Source: Seohaeicola saemankumensis
GTDB taxonomy: Bacteria; Pseudomonadota; Alphaproteobacteria; Rhodobacterales; Rhodobacteraceae
Reading direction: 5' to 3'
Length of the DNA stretch: 64,000 nt
Assembly: GCF_021021435.1 (NCBI RefSeq)
Contig: NZ_JAINWI010000018.1
Coordinates: forward strand, 54,324 to 118,323
The translations under genes were made by a program, and so were the position numbers. This document shows positions 1 to 8,703 of this stretch, piece by piece. The stretch's first letter is position 1; each line of letters starts with the position of its first letter. The notes beneath the pieces were generated by a model, which saw only the letters and a program-made list of their open reading frames with translations, did not search any database and was not told where the DNA came from.

Positions 1-144
1 CAGGTCGTCGGTGTCATCCATCTCTGCGTTGAGGTGATGGAACTCTGACATGAAGAACTTGCCTGCCTGATCGGCCAGGGCCTGCTGTTCGTCCGTCATG
101 AAATGTGTTGGCAAAGTGGTGTCGTTGCGCAGTTGCTTGTTCAT
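1..144 (-). CDS. Partial protein, possible acyl-CoA dehydrogenase-like N-terminus
   Basis: Only the first 48 codons are inside the window; the gene runs off the left edge. The ATG at 142-144 is preceded by a GAGGGGG ribosome binding site that overlaps the stop codon of the isovaleryl-CoA dehydrogenase gene upstream, so the two are cotranscribed. The start reads MNKQLRNDTTLP and then TDEQQALADQAGKFF, the style of helical N-terminus seen in acyl-CoA dehydrogenases, but no diagnostic motif lies inside the window. The function is therefore a guess; the operon position fits a role in acyl-CoA catabolism. Confidence 0.5.
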   Translation of the reverse strand, partial: MNKQLRNDTTLPTHFMTDEQQALADQAGKFFMSEFHHLNAEMDDTDDL

Positions 145-157
145 GGTCACGTCCCCC

Positions 158-1372
158 TCAGGCGCGCAAAAGTTCTTCGGCAATGATGATCTTGCGGACT
201 TCGCTTGTGCCCGCGCCGATCTCCAACAGCTTGTTGGCGCGGAACAGCCGGTTGATCTCGGTGTCCTGCATGTAGCCAGAGCCACCATGGATATGGCAGG
301 CTTCGGTCACCGCCTTGTTGAATGCTTCACCAGCGTACAGACAGGCTGCCGCAGTCAGTTTGTGGATTTCACCTCGGCCCCCGGCACCTTTAGGCAGGCC
401 GACACATGCAGCCAGCGCGCGATAGCTGAAGGCGCGGGCGGTTTCGACCTCGATGTAGATCTCGGCCAGTTTCGACTGCACCATCTGGAAACTTGCGATC
501 GGCTTGCCGAATTGCTCGCGGATCTTCGCATATTCCAGGCCGAGCTCCAGCGCGCGCTCGGCCATGCCGACACAGACCGAGGCTACCATGGCGCGTTCCA
601 GGTCGAGCCCACTCATGACAACCGACACGCCGCTGTTCTCTGCACCCATCATGGCAGAGGCCGGCACACGACAGTCTTCGAACACCAACTCTCCGGTGGG
701 CGAACCGCGGAAGCCCATTTTGTCAAGCTTTTGCGCCACTTTGAAACCGGGATTGTCTGTCTCGATGATGAAGGCGGAAATGCCCTTGGCACCTTTCGAT
801 TTGTCGGTCTTGGCGTAAAGCAGGATCACATCGGCAATCGGGCCATTGGTGATGTAGATCTTCGAGCCGTTGATGACATAGTCATCGCCGTCGCGGCGAG
901 CGGTGGTCGCCATGGACCCGAGTGCATCGGATCCCGCGCCCGGTTCGGTCAGTCCCAGAGCACCGACCAGGTCGCCCGAGCAAAGACCAGGCACATATTT
1001 CTTCACCTGCTCTTGCGATCCATTGCGCAGCAGGTTGTTCAGGCACAGGTTGTCATGCGCCCCGTGCGATAGACCTACAGCCGGGTTCCATTTCGAGATT
1101 ACCTCGGACACTAGCGCCTGAGTGAATTCGTTCTGACCCGATCCGCCAAGCTCTTCAGGCGCGGTAATCCCCAGCAAGCCCAGTTCGCCCATCTGCTTGA
1201 ACAGATCGTCCGGCCACCATTCCTCGTCATCCATGCGCGCTTGCAGCGGGTGCAGCACCTCGCGCGACACCCGATCCACGTGATCGACAATCTGGCGTTG
1301 CTCACTGGTCAAAGAATAGTTCGCCCTGATGGCTTCCAAATCAGCCGCTATAGCCTCACTTTGAGTGGTCAT
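158..1372 (-). CDS. ivd: Isovaleryl-CoA dehydrogenase
   Basis: A 404-residue FAD acyl-CoA dehydrogenase expected to oxidise isovaleryl-CoA to 3-methylcrotonyl-CoA in leucine breakdown, passing electrons to ETF. Two features mark the isovaleryl type. The presumed catalytic glutamate lies in the SGLDLERAM helix. The C-terminal segment IGAGTSEVRK has no glutamate where most acyl-CoA dehydrogenases carry theirs. The family signatures LTEPGAGSDA and QFGKPIASFQ are present. An in-frame extension 51 codons upstream exists, but the ATG at 1372 follows a good GGAGGA site and gives the usual family length, so it is chosen. The gene is divergent from the crotonase operon, and a palindrome at 1415-1428 lies in the shared promoter. 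The product matches the substrate of the carboxylase encoded at 11.5-16 kb. Confidence 0.9.
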   Translation of the reverse strand: MTTQSEAIAADLEAIRANYSLTSEQRQIVDHVDRVSREVLHPLQARMDDEEWWPDDLFKQMGELGLLGITAPEELGGSGQNEFTQALVSEVISKWNPAVGLSHGAHDNLCLNNLLRNGSQEQVKKYVPGLCSGDLVGALGLTEPGAGSDALGSMATTARRDGDDYVINGSKIYITNGPIADVILLYAKTDKSKGAKGISAFIIETDNPGFKVAQKLDKMGFRGSPTGELVFEDCRVPASAMMGAENSGVSVVMSGLDLERAMVASVCVGMAERALELGLEYAKIREQFGKPIASFQMVQSKLAEIYIEVETARAFSYRALAACVGLPKGAGGRGEIHKLTAAACLYAGEAFNKAVTEACHIHGGSGYMQDTEINRLFRANKLLEIGAGTSEVRKIIIAEELLRA

Positions 1373-1403
1373 ATCATCCTCCCGAAAAATGCCGTCCACA
1401 GTG

Positions 1404-1431
1404 TTGACCAAAATCAAACATATGTTAGAAA
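1404..1431 (+). promoter_or_regulatory. Candidate promoter of the AtuA/carboxylase operon
   Basis: TTGACC at 1404-1409 is followed after 16 bases by TAGAAA at 1426-1431, about 75 bases before the crotonase ATG. The palindrome at 1415-1428 sits between and over the two boxes, where a bound repressor would block polymerase. The -10 match is only fair. Confidence 0.35.
1415..1428. promoter_or_regulatory. Operator copy 1 (CTAACA-N2-TGTTAG type)
   Basis: The sequence CAAACATATGTTAG differs from the perfect palindrome at 10887-10900 at one half-site base outside the spacer. It lies in the divergent promoter region between the isovaleryl-CoA dehydrogenase gene (43 bases from its ATG) and the crotonase gene (77 bases from its ATG). 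It shares the flank GAAAAT with the copy near 8651. It is probably the site of the TetR protein encoded at 10926-11558. Confidence 0.6.
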
Positions 1432-1504
1432 ATAGATCAAGCCAAGCTTTTAACGACCTGACGTAAGAAAGCATGGTGTTCTGAATACAGGGGGGACTTC
1501 GGAA

Positions 1505-2290
1505 ATGACTGAGAGCATTGTTCAATCGCAGGCGCTCGGCAAAGAAGTGCGTATCACGATTCGACGTCCTGAGAATCGAAATGCCCTAAACCGTGAAGTC
1601 GCAGACGGGATCATGGCCGCCATATATGCTGCCGAGAAGAACAGCGATTGCCGTGTGATCGTTCTGACCGGCGAGGGCGATCGCGCCTTCTGCGCCGGAG
1701 GCGACATCAAGGCGGGTGCGGATGGCGGCCCGTTTGTTCAGGATCCCTCGGACCCGGATCATTTTGCCGGAAAGTTATTCGAAACGATACAGGCGTGTCG
1801 AAAGCCAACGATCGCGCGCATCAACGGCGTCGCGATGGGTGCGGGGGCGGGCATCATCTGTGCATGCGACCTTGCGGTGATGGCCGATCATGCGCGCATC
1901 GGAACGCCGGAAGTAAAAGTGGGCCTGTTTCCCATGACGATCGTGCCACCGATGATGCGTGTTTTGCCTCGGCGGAGGCTGATGGAGATGTTCATCACTG
2001 GCGTTCCTCTGACGGCCGAAGAAGCCCTGCAATTCAATCTGGTCAACTATGTGACCGATGCCGCGGGGTTGGACGACAAGGTTGGAGAACTGGTTGCCCA
2101 GATTGCCGCGCAGTCGCCGAGCGCGATCCGGCTGGGAAAATACGCCTGTCACGCGATGGAGGACATGACCTATCCGCAGCAAATGCGGTTTGCAGAAACG
2201 CTTTTACCGCGAGTAGCACAGACCGAAGACGCGCGAGAAGGCTTTGATGCCTTCATTACGAAGCGCAAACCTGAATGGACGGGCCGCTAA
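1505..2290 (+). CDS. Enoyl-CoA hydratase/isomerase (crotonase) family protein
   Basis: A 261-residue crotonase with the CoA-binding and oxyanion-hole segment AFCAGGDIKAG and a second oxyanion segment in INGVAMGAGAG. The first catalytic glutamate of classical enoyl-CoA hydratase (in the GGGCEL context) is replaced here (GAGAGIICACD), while the second is kept in TPEVKVGLFPM. A single-glutamate crotonase may be a hydratase of unusual unsaturated acids or another crotonase activity. It is the first gene of the operon with atuA and the three carboxylase genes, suggesting it hydrates the carboxylated product (a glutaconyl-type CoA). The exact substrate cannot be read from sequence. Confidence 0.8.
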   Translation: MTESIVQSQALGKEVRITIRRPENRNALNREVADGIMAAIYAAEKNSDCRVIVLTGEGDRAFCAGGDIKAGADGGPFVQDPSDPDHFAGKLFETIQACRKPTIARINGVAMGAGAGIICACDLAVMADHARIGTPEVKVGLFPMTIVPPMMRVLPRRRLMEMFITGVPLTAEEALQFNLVNYVTDAAGLDDKVGELVAQIAAQSPSAIRLGKYACHAMEDMTYPQQMRFAETLLPRVAQTEDAREGFDAFITKRKPEWTGR

Positions 2291-2311
2291 GCAAGCGGGG
2301 AGGAGAGGCAC

Positions 2312-4111
2312 ATGTCGGAACGAAAACTGCGCATCGGATGCGCATCGGGCTTCTGGGGCGATACGCCGGAAGCGATCGGTCAACTGGTCTCAAAGGGTGA
2401 GATCGACTATCTTGTTTTTGACTATCTGGCAGAGGTGACAATGTCGCTGATGGCGCGTGCCCGCGCCAAAACGCCCGAGTCGGGCTATGCGCCGGATTTC
2501 GTAAAGGCGCTTGTTCCGTGGCTGCCTGCAATCAAACGTCAGGGCATCAAGGTCGTTGCCAATGCCGGGGGCGTGAACCCACGTGGATGCCGCGACGCGC
2601 TTGCCAAAGCCGCTGCCGAGGCCGGGCTTGATCTCTCGGTCGGTGTCGTGCTGGGCGATGACCTGTTGCCTAGGGCTGATGAAATTCGCAAAAGCGGTCA
2701 GACGGAAATGTTCTCGGGTGTCGAATTTCCAGACGATATCTGGAGCATGAATGCCTATCTGGGTGCCCGGCCCATCGCGACCGCGCTGGATGCCGGGGCC
2801 GACATCGTGATCACGGGGCGCTGCGCCGACAGCGCGGTGGCGCTTGGCCCCTTGATGCACGAATTCGGCTGGGGCGATGACGACTGGGACAAGCTCAGTC
2901 AGGGATCGCTGGCCGGCCATCTGATCGAGTGCGGTCCCCAGGGAACGGGTGGTAATTTCACCGATTGGCGGGACGTGCCGGGCTGGGATGATATGGGAAT
3001 GCCTATTGTCGAAGTGTCGGAAGACGGCAGTTTCGTCATGACCAAGACACCGGACACAGGCGGGCTGGTCGTACCCGGATCGGTTGGAGAGCAGATGCTC
3101 TATGAAATCGGCGATCCGCGCGCCTATCTGTTGCCTGACGTGATCTGCGACTGGTCCGGGGTCACGCTGGAACAGGTCGGGCGCGATCGAGTGCTGGTCA
3201 AGGGCGGCAGGGGTCTGGGGCGCACTAACAGCTACAAGGTGTCGGCCACCCATGCTGATGGCTGGCGCGCGGTCTCTACCCTGACACTGGCCGCGATTGA
3301 TGCGCCTGCCAAGGCGGAACGCGTGGCCGAGGCGATTCTGACCCGCTGCCGCCGAATTTTCCGCGACCGCAACATGGGCGATTTCCGGCAGGTCAGCGTC
3401 GAGGTTTTGGGCGCCGAGTCCACTTATGGCGCAAATGCACGCGCCCAGACCCGCGAGGTGGTGCTCAAGATCGGCGCGGTCCACGATGATCGCGCTGCGC
3501 TGAACATCTTTGCCGGAGAAATCGCACCGATGGCGATTTCGACCGCGCAGGGCCTGACCGGGTTCTTCGCCGGACGGCCAAAGGTGCAACCGGTGGTCCG
3601 TCTGTTTTCCTTCTTGCATAGCAAGGCCGAGACCCCCGTCGCTGTCGAGGTCGACGGCAAGGATGTGCCCGTCACCGTGGCCACCACGACAGTCCAACTT
3701 GATCCGCCTGCCGCGCCGCCGGCAGATAGCCGCGCGCCCGGTTCGGACGCGGTCAAGGTGCGCCTCGTCGATCTGGCCTGGGGACGCTCAGGCGACAAGG
3801 GAGATATCGCCAATATCGGCATCCTCGCGCGCAAGCCGGACTACCTGCCATATATCCGCTCGGCTCTGAGCAAAGAGGTGGTGAAAGACTATTTTGCTCA
3901 TGTTTGCGACGGCAAGGTCGAGCGGTTCGAACTGCCCGGAAGCCATTCGCTGAACTTCCTGTTGCATGAATCGCTTGGCGGGGGCGGCATTGCCTCTGTC
4001 CGCATCGACCCGCAAGGCAAAGGGTTTGCGCAGATGCTGCTTGATATCGAAATTCCCGTACCGGCCGATCTGGCCGCCCGCGATGGGCTGACGGCCTCGG
4101 ACCGGAACTGA
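2312..4111 (+). CDS. atuA: Acyclic terpene utilisation protein AtuA-like (DUF1446)
   Basis: A 599-residue member of the AtuA/DUF1446 family, starting with the typical RIGCASGFWGDTPEA and containing VVANAGGVNPRGC and ITGRCADSAVALGP. After the main domain (roughly residues 1-450) comes a linker rich in Pro and Ala. A C-terminal AtuA-specific domain begins near residue 484 with VRLVDLAWGRSGDKGD. AtuA is required for citronellol/geraniol degradation in Pseudomonas, but its reaction is not established. Here it stands between a crotonase and carboxylase genes, which fits an isoprenoid or branched acyl-CoA pathway. The start follows GGAGGAGAGG by a short gap, so the translation start is clear. Confidence 0.85.
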   Translation: MSERKLRIGCASGFWGDTPEAIGQLVSKGEIDYLVFDYLAEVTMSLMARARAKTPESGYAPDFVKALVPWLPAIKRQGIKVVANAGGVNPRGCRDALAKAAAEAGLDLSVGVVLGDDLLPRADEIRKSGQTEMFSGVEFPDDIWSMNAYLGARPIATALDAGADIVITGRCADSAVALGPLMHEFGWGDDDWDKLSQGSLAGHLIECGPQGTGGNFTDWRDVPGWDDMGMPIVEVSEDGSFVMTKTPDTGGLVVPGSVGEQMLYEIGDPRAYLLPDVICDWSGVTLEQVGRDRVLVKGGRGLGRTNSYKVSATHADGWRAVSTLTLAAIDAPAKAERVAEAILTRCRRIFRDRNMGDFRQVSVEVLGAESTYGANARAQTREVVLKIGAVHDDRAALNIFAGEIAPMAISTAQGLTGFFAGRPKVQPVVRLFSFLHSKAETPVAVEVDGKDVPVTVATTTVQLDPPAAPPADSRAPGSDAVKVRLVDLAWGRSGDKGDIANIGILARKPDYLPYIRSALSKEVVKDYFAHVCDGKVERFELPGSHSLNFLLHESLGGGGIASVRIDPQGKGFAQMLLDIEIPVPADLAARDGLTASDRN

Positions 4112-4123
4112 GAGGATACGACA

Positions 4124-5593
4124 ATGACCATTTCAAAACTCCTGGTTGCAAACCGCGGCGAAATCGCAGCGCGCGTGTTGCGAACCGCCAAGGCACGCGG
4201 CCTTGCAACGGCGGTCTTGCGCCATGAATCGGAGCAAGAGGGCCCCGCCCATCTGATTGCCGACGAGATTGTGACCATCGAAGGGCCAACGCCTGTGGCC
4301 GCCTATCTCGATATTCCGCAGATTGTCGAGGCTGCAAAGAAAATCGGCGCCGACGCGGTGCATCCCGGCTACGGCTTTCTGTCAGAGAATGCGGCCTTCG
4401 TCGCGGCGCTGGAAAAGGCCGGTGTGACATTTGTCGGCCCGACCTCTGAGGTCATCGCCCTGATGGGCGACAAGGTCCGCGCCCGCGGCTTTGTCGAAGA
4501 ACGCGGGTTTCCCGTCGCGCCCTCGGCGATCGAAGATGACGATCCGGCGAGTTTTGTCGAACGCGCCCGCACGGTGGGCTACCCTCTGCTGATCAAGCCC
4601 TCGGCTGGCGGCGGCGGCAAAGGTATGCGCATTGTGCGCGAAGACAGCACGTTGGAAACCGAAATCGAAACGGCACGTCGCGAAGGCATCCGTTATTTTG
4701 GCGATGGCCGGCTGTTTGTCGAACGCTACATCGAACGCCCGCGTCATATCGAGGTGCAGGTGATGGGCGACGGGCAGGGTAACGTGGTCCATTTCTGGGA
4801 ACGCGAATGTTCGATCCAGCGCCGGTTCCAGAAGATTATCGAAGAAACGCCGTCACCGGCGCTGACCCCAGAACAGCGGGACGAGATCTGTGAAACCGCT
4901 GCAGGGATTGCCCGCGCCGTCAAATACCGCGGAGCAGGGACCGTCGAATTCATTTATGCGCAGGACGGGGCCTTTTACTTCCTCGAAATGAACACCCGCC
5001 TTCAGGTCGAACATCCGGTGACCGAACTGGTGACTGGCTTCGATCTGGTCGCAGAGCAACTACGCATCGCGGCAGGTGAGGGGCTGAGCGCGACGCAGGC
5101 GAATATTCCCCAGACTGGCCATTCGATCGAACTACGCATCTGTGCCGAAGACGCGACGGCCGATTTTCGCCCCTCGATCGGGGATATCCTGCTGCTGGAT
5201 GAACCCTCCGGCCCCGGCGTGCGCGTGGACAGCGGCATTCTGGACGGCGGCAAGGTGACCACCGATTTTGACCCGATGCTGTCTAAGCTGATCGTGCATG
5301 GCCGCGACCGCGTAGAGGCCATCGCCCGTGCGCGGCAAGCGGTGCAAAACTATGTGGTTCTCGGGGTGACGACCAACACCGGATACCTAGATGCAATCCT
5401 TGCACATCCAGATTTTGCCGCAGGTAACGTTTCAACCGGGTTCCTTGCTGAACAATCCGAAACGCTGACCGCTCCGGCTGAGGACATCTCTGAGCTACTG
5501 ATGGCGGCAGCGGCCTTATCAGATGAACGATTGGTGGGCGACGTAATGCAGATACCGGAAATGTACCGCAAGATGGGCGGGTGGAGAAACTGA
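4124..5593 (+). CDS. Biotin carboxylase subunit of acyl-CoA carboxylase
   Basis: A 489-residue ATP-grasp biotin carboxylase that would carboxylate the biotin of the separate carrier encoded next. Seen are the N-terminal LLVANRGEIAARVLR, the glycine-rich ATP loop KPSAGGGGKGMRIV (158-170), RECSIQRRFQKIIEE (about 228-241) and the active-site segment EMNTRLQVEHPVTE (288-301). Related alpha subunits such as geranyl- or methylcrotonyl-CoA carboxylase are about 650-670 residues with the biotin domain fused. This protein stops after the carboxylase domain, so the subunit is split. It overlaps the carrier gene by one base (TGATG), which implies translational coupling. Confidence 0.88.
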   Translation: MTISKLLVANRGEIAARVLRTAKARGLATAVLRHESEQEGPAHLIADEIVTIEGPTPVAAYLDIPQIVEAAKKIGADAVHPGYGFLSENAAFVAALEKAGVTFVGPTSEVIALMGDKVRARGFVEERGFPVAPSAIEDDDPASFVERARTVGYPLLIKPSAGGGGKGMRIVREDSTLETEIETARREGIRYFGDGRLFVERYIERPRHIEVQVMGDGQGNVVHFWERECSIQRRFQKIIEETPSPALTPEQRDEICETAAGIARAVKYRGAGTVEFIYAQDGAFYFLEMNTRLQVEHPVTELVTGFDLVAEQLRIAAGEGLSATQANIPQTGHSIELRICAEDATADFRPSIGDILLLDEPSGPGVRVDSGILDGGKVTTDFDPMLSKLIVHGRDRVEAIARARQAVQNYVVLGVTTNTGYLDAILAHPDFAAGNVSTGFLAEQSETLTAPAEDISELLMAAAALSDERLVGDVMQIPEMYRKMGGWRN

Positions 5594-6096
5594 TGCAACG
5601 GATTTTTCAGATCGACGGAGAAGAGACCGAATGCTGGCTGGGCCATGATGGCAGCCGCTTCGTATTGAATACACCCGATGGTTCTGTTGCCTGCGAATTG
5701 AACCCGACGGCTCTGCCGGGCGGTTATACGTTGCGTGCCAAGGGTGTTGTGCGCGAACTGCGATTGGCGGTGGGACCGGATGCAACTTTTGTGCACATGA
5801 ACGGCCGGACCCACGAAATCCGACGCATTGACCCCGACGAACGTCTGGCCGGACGCGACAAGGGCGCAAGCGATGATCGGTTGGTCGCGCCTATGCCCGG
5901 CGTCGTGGTGTCGGTCGCGGTCAAACCCGGCGATACAGTTGCAGAAGGCCAGCCGCTTTTGGTTATCGAAAGCATGAAGCTTGAAACCACACTGACGGCG
6001 CCACGTGACGGGGTCGTTGCTGAAATGCCATTCGCCGAAGGCGACAGTTTCAGGCTGAAAGACATCCTGGCCCAATTGGCCCCGGAGGAGGAGTGA
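5593..6096 (+). CDS. Biotin carboxyl carrier subunit (separate biotinyl domain)
   Basis: A 167-residue protein with an N-terminal beta-rich region like the BT linker of acyl-CoA carboxylase alpha subunits and a C-terminal biotinyl domain. The biotin site is VIESMKLETT with Lys129, a variant of the usual EAMKM. It carries the transferred carboxyl group between the carboxylase encoded just upstream and the carboxyltransferase just downstream. The ATG at 5593 overlaps the upstream stop; an in-frame GTG at 5581 is less likely. Together with the upstream gene it equals one conventional alpha subunit cut in two. Confidence 0.88.
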   Translation: MQRIFQIDGEETECWLGHDGSRFVLNTPDGSVACELNPTALPGGYTLRAKGVVRELRLAVGPDATFVHMNGRTHEIRRIDPDERLAGRDKGASDDRLVAPMPGVVVSVAVKPGDTVAEGQPLLVIESMKLETTLTAPRDGVVAEMPFAEGDSFRLKDILAQLAPEEE

Positions 6097-6098
6097 GA

Positions 6099-7706
6099 AT
6101 GCGCCGGATTGAAAGTCTGATCGACACCAACGCCGCCGACTACAAGGCAAACTATGCCGCCATGTCCGAGCGACTGAAAGAGTTTCACGCCCGCCAGCAA
6201 GCGGCGCGTTTCGAACGCCCGCAACGCGATATTGATCGCCTTGCCCGCCAAAACAAACTGGGCGTGCGCGAGCGGTTGAAACTACTACTGGACCCCGGCA
6301 CGCCCTTTTTGGAGTTTTCCACACTTGCCGCTTGTCGCGAATACGACGGCACCGTGCCTGGCGCCGCTGTGGTGACGGGCATCGGTATTGTGCAGGGCCG
6401 CGAGGTCGCCATCCACGCCAATGACGCGAGCGTCAAGGGCGGGGCTTGGTATCCACATACCGTCAAAAAGGTCGTGCGGCTTTTGGATGTGGCGCTGGAA
6501 AATCGCTTGCCGGTTGTCCATATCTGCGACAGCGCTGGCGGCTTTCTGCCATTGCAGCATGGCGTCTTTCCCGACCGCTATCTGGGCGGACGAGTGTTCC
6601 GCAACCAGGTCAAGCTGAGCCAAGCCAACATTCCGCAAATCGCGGTGGTCGGCGGGCATTGCACCGCAGGCGGTGCCTATGTACCTACGCTGAGCGATTA
6701 CAACATCATCATCGAAGGCACTGGGGCGATTTTCCTTGGCGGTCCCCCGCTGGTCAAGGCGGCCACCGGCGAAGAGGTCGGTGTTCAGGAACTTGGTGGG
6801 GCGGTTATGCATACCTCGGTTTCGGGAACCGGCGACTACCGAGCCGCCACTGAACAGCACGCCTTTTCACTGGCGCGCGAGATTGTCAGCCAATGGAAGC
6901 GCACCCCGAAAACGATCATCGAAACCGCCGCTTTTGAAGAGCCATACTACGACCCCAAGGAGCTTTATGGGATCATCCCCAAGGACCGGAAAACCCAGTT
7001 TGATATGCGCGAGGTTCTGGCGCGGATCGTCGATGGCTCGCGCTTTCACGAATACCAGCCCGACTATGGCACCACGATGGTTTGCGGCTTTGCTCATATC
7101 TGGGGTTACAAGGTTGGCATCCTTGCCAACAACGGGGTGTTGTTCAACGACAGCTCGCTGAAGGCGGCGCATTTCATGCAGCTTTGCAATCAGAACCGCA
7201 CACCTCTGGTCTTCTTTCAGAACATCACTGGCTATATGGTGGGCCGCGAATACGAAGAACGCGGCATCGCCAAGGACGGTGCCAAGATGCTGATGGCGCA
7301 GGGCGGTTCGGTCGTACCGAAGTTTACCGTGATCGCCAATGCCTCGTACGGGGCAGGCAATTACGGCATGTGCGGGCGGGCCTGGGATGCGCGCACGCTG
7401 TTTATGTGGCCGCAAGCCGAGATCGGCGTGATGGGGGCGGATCAGGCCGCTAATACCATGGCGGACGTCAAGATCCGGCAGCTTCAGCGTGAAGGCAAAG
7501 AGCTGACAGAAGAAGAAATCGCCGCAATCCGTGAACCGGTGCTGGAAAAATACAAGCGCGATGTCGAAGCCTATACCTCCACCTCGGAACTGTGGGATGA
7601 TGGCATCCTCGATCCGGCGGACACACGCAACGCGCTTGGCATGTCGATTTCCGCCTCGCTCAATGCACCGATCGAGGAACCACACTACGGGATCTTCCGG
7701 CTGTAA
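6099..7706 (+). CDS. Acyl-CoA carboxylase carboxyltransferase (beta) subunit, AtuC/MCC type
   Basis: A 535-residue carboxyltransferase of the methylcrotonyl/geranyl-CoA carboxylase beta family. Diagnostic segments are GGHCTAGGAYVPTLSD, FFQNITGYMVGREYE and ASYGAGNYGMCGR. It transfers CO2 from carboxybiotin to a branched enoyl-CoA. The ATG at 6099 follows GGAGGAGGA and sits two bases after the carrier stop; the in-frame GTG at 6093 lies inside that site. Association with AtuA suggests a substrate related to geranyl-CoA, but methylcrotonyl-CoA or another branched enoyl-CoA is equally possible, because a complete second carboxylase set lies 4 kb downstream. Confidence 0.88.
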   Translation: MRRIESLIDTNAADYKANYAAMSERLKEFHARQQAARFERPQRDIDRLARQNKLGVRERLKLLLDPGTPFLEFSTLAACREYDGTVPGAAVVTGIGIVQGREVAIHANDASVKGGAWYPHTVKKVVRLLDVALENRLPVVHICDSAGGFLPLQHGVFPDRYLGGRVFRNQVKLSQANIPQIAVVGGHCTAGGAYVPTLSDYNIIIEGTGAIFLGGPPLVKAATGEEVGVQELGGAVMHTSVSGTGDYRAATEQHAFSLAREIVSQWKRTPKTIIETAAFEEPYYDPKELYGIIPKDRKTQFDMREVLARIVDGSRFHEYQPDYGTTMVCGFAHIWGYKVGILANNGVLFNDSSLKAAHFMQLCNQNRTPLVFFQNITGYMVGREYEERGIAKDGAKMLMAQGGSVVPKFTVIANASYGAGNYGMCGRAWDARTLFMWPQAEIGVMGADQAANTMADVKIRQLQREGKELTEEEIAAIREPVLEKYKRDVEAYTSTSELWDDGILDPADTRNALGMSISASLNAPIEEPHYGIFRL

Positions 7707-7712
7707 CTGCTT

Positions 7713-7749
7713 GCGGGACGGCGCACCGATTTAGGGGGTGCCGTCCCGC
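7713..7749. terminator. Long GC-rich hairpin between convergent genes
   Basis: GCGGGACGGC at 7713-7722 pairs with GCCGTCCCGC at 7740-7749, and the stem can be extended by further pairs into the GCACC/GGGGGT region. It begins seven bases after the carboxyltransferase stop and precedes the end of the convergent paaY-like gene. No strong T run follows on either side, so termination efficiency is uncertain. Confidence 0.6.
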
Positions 7750-7817
7750 GTCAAGGTCTTTCCATCTGGCGCTTTCGCAATGCGAAGTTCGCCGCCGCAG
7801 TCCGGTGCCCGGACAGG

Positions 7818-8429
7818 TCAGGACGACGTCTGCCGCGCCTCCTGAATCGAAACGACGTCAGAGGCTGCCACCTCGGGCCGGTCGGCTTCGACCATCTTCA
7901 GCGGCTCGACGGGCATCAATCCGGCCAGACAGTCACGCGCGAGTTTCTGGTATTCCGCCGTCCCGCGTGTCTTCCAAGCGACTTCCTTCTCGCTGACGCC
8001 GCGGATCACCTTGGCTGGCGATCCGACCACCATCGAACGCGGCGGAATCACGGTTTCGCCTCGTACAAAAGCTTGTGCGCCGACGATTGATTCCGCCCCT
8101 AGTTCTACACCATCCATGATAACAGCATTCATCCCGACCAAAGCGTTCCGGCCCACAATACAACCGTGCAGGATCGCACCGTGGCCGATATGACCGTCGG
8201 ATTCGACCACTGCGTCGCGCCCGGGAAAAGAATGGATGATGCAGTTGTCCTGCACATTGGCGCCATCACCGATCACGATCTTGCCAAAGTCGCCTCGCAG
8301 GCTTGCCCCGGGTCCGATGTAGCACCCATGCCCCAGGATGACATTTCCGATAAGGACGGCCTGAGGATGGACATATGTGTCCTCGGGCACAACGGGTATA
8401 AACCCTTTGAATTCATAACAGTACGCCAT
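7818..8429 (-). CDS. paaY: PaaY-like hexapeptide-repeat protein (gamma-carbonic anhydrase fold)
   Basis: A 203-residue left-handed beta-helix protein. Its segments [30 protein letters not shown] and [12 protein letters not shown] match PaaY/CaiE-type proteins, and the fold family includes gamma-carbonic anhydrases with metal-binding histidines such as those in HIGHGAILH. PaaY has been linked to thioesterase or CoA-salvage functions in phenylacetate degradation. Here it probably supports acyl-CoA catabolism, since it is divergent from the thiolase and shares that promoter region. The ATG at 8429 follows AAAGGAAG. No other paa genes are present. Confidence 0.8.
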   Translation of the reverse strand: MAYCYEFKGFIPVVPEDTYVHPQAVLIGNVILGHGCYIGPGASLRGDFGKIVIGDGANVQDNCIIHSFPGRDAVVESDGHIGHGAILHGCIVGRNALVGMNAVIMDGVELGAESIVGAQAFVRGETVIPPRSMVVGSPAKVIRGVSEKEVAWKTRGTAEYQKLARDCLAGLMPVEPLKMVEADRPEVAASDVVSIQEARQTSS

Positions 8430-8555
8430 TCTCGCTTCCTTTCGCAGTCTGCATGTCGCTGGTTTAAGAAAACAGTCACCAAACGTTCATGGACAGTCAT
8501 GCTGGCAACCGAAGGTCCGAAATGCGCTGCCTTCCATTACCCACATTCAAATAAA

Positions 8556-8569
8556 AGAACATATGTTAG
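8556..8569. promoter_or_regulatory. Operator copy 2 (CTAACA-N2-TGTTAG type)
   Basis: AGAACATATGTTAG keeps the right half-site TGTTAG and the AACA core of the left half, followed by AAAAA as at copies 1 and 3. It lies in the divergent region between the paaY-like gene and the thiolase gene, 127 bases from the former ATG. Confidence 0.5.
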
Positions 8570-8607
8570 AAAAAGGGGCAAGCACCCTACGTCACGGCCT
8601 TACAGTG

Positions 8608-8636
8608 TTGACAGTTGATGGGCTCAGGAGTTTAAT
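8608..8636 (+). promoter_or_regulatory. Sigma-70-type promoter of the thiolase-SDR operon
   Basis: TTGACA at 8608-8613 is a perfect -35 box, followed after exactly 17 bases by TTTAAT at 8631-8636, one mismatch from the -10 consensus. Operator copy 3 begins two bases after the -10 box. It is one of the best-matched promoters in the window. Confidence 0.65.
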
Positions 8637-8637
8637 T

Positions 8638-8651
8638 CTAACAAATGGTAG
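8638..8651. promoter_or_regulatory. Operator copy 3 (CTAACA-N2-TGTTAG type)
   Basis: CTAACAAATGGTAG has one half-site mismatch to the perfect copy at 10887. It covers the expected transcription start of the promoter at 8608-8636, the position of a classical repressor site. Confidence 0.6.
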
Positions 8652-8703
8652 AAAATGGTATGGCGCAGCTTTGCAACAGCCAGATTAAAATTGGGAGAGA
8701 GAG

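Noticed and set aside
98..1072. A 324-codon plus-strand frame opposite the isovaleryl-CoA dehydrogenase gene
   Set aside because: Shadow frame; the minus strand carries clear acyl-CoA dehydrogenase motifs.
2390..3697. A 435-codon minus-strand open frame opposite atuA
   Set aside because: It is the antisense shadow of a well-recognised coding gene in G+C-rich DNA; the translation matches no family and has no ribosome binding site.
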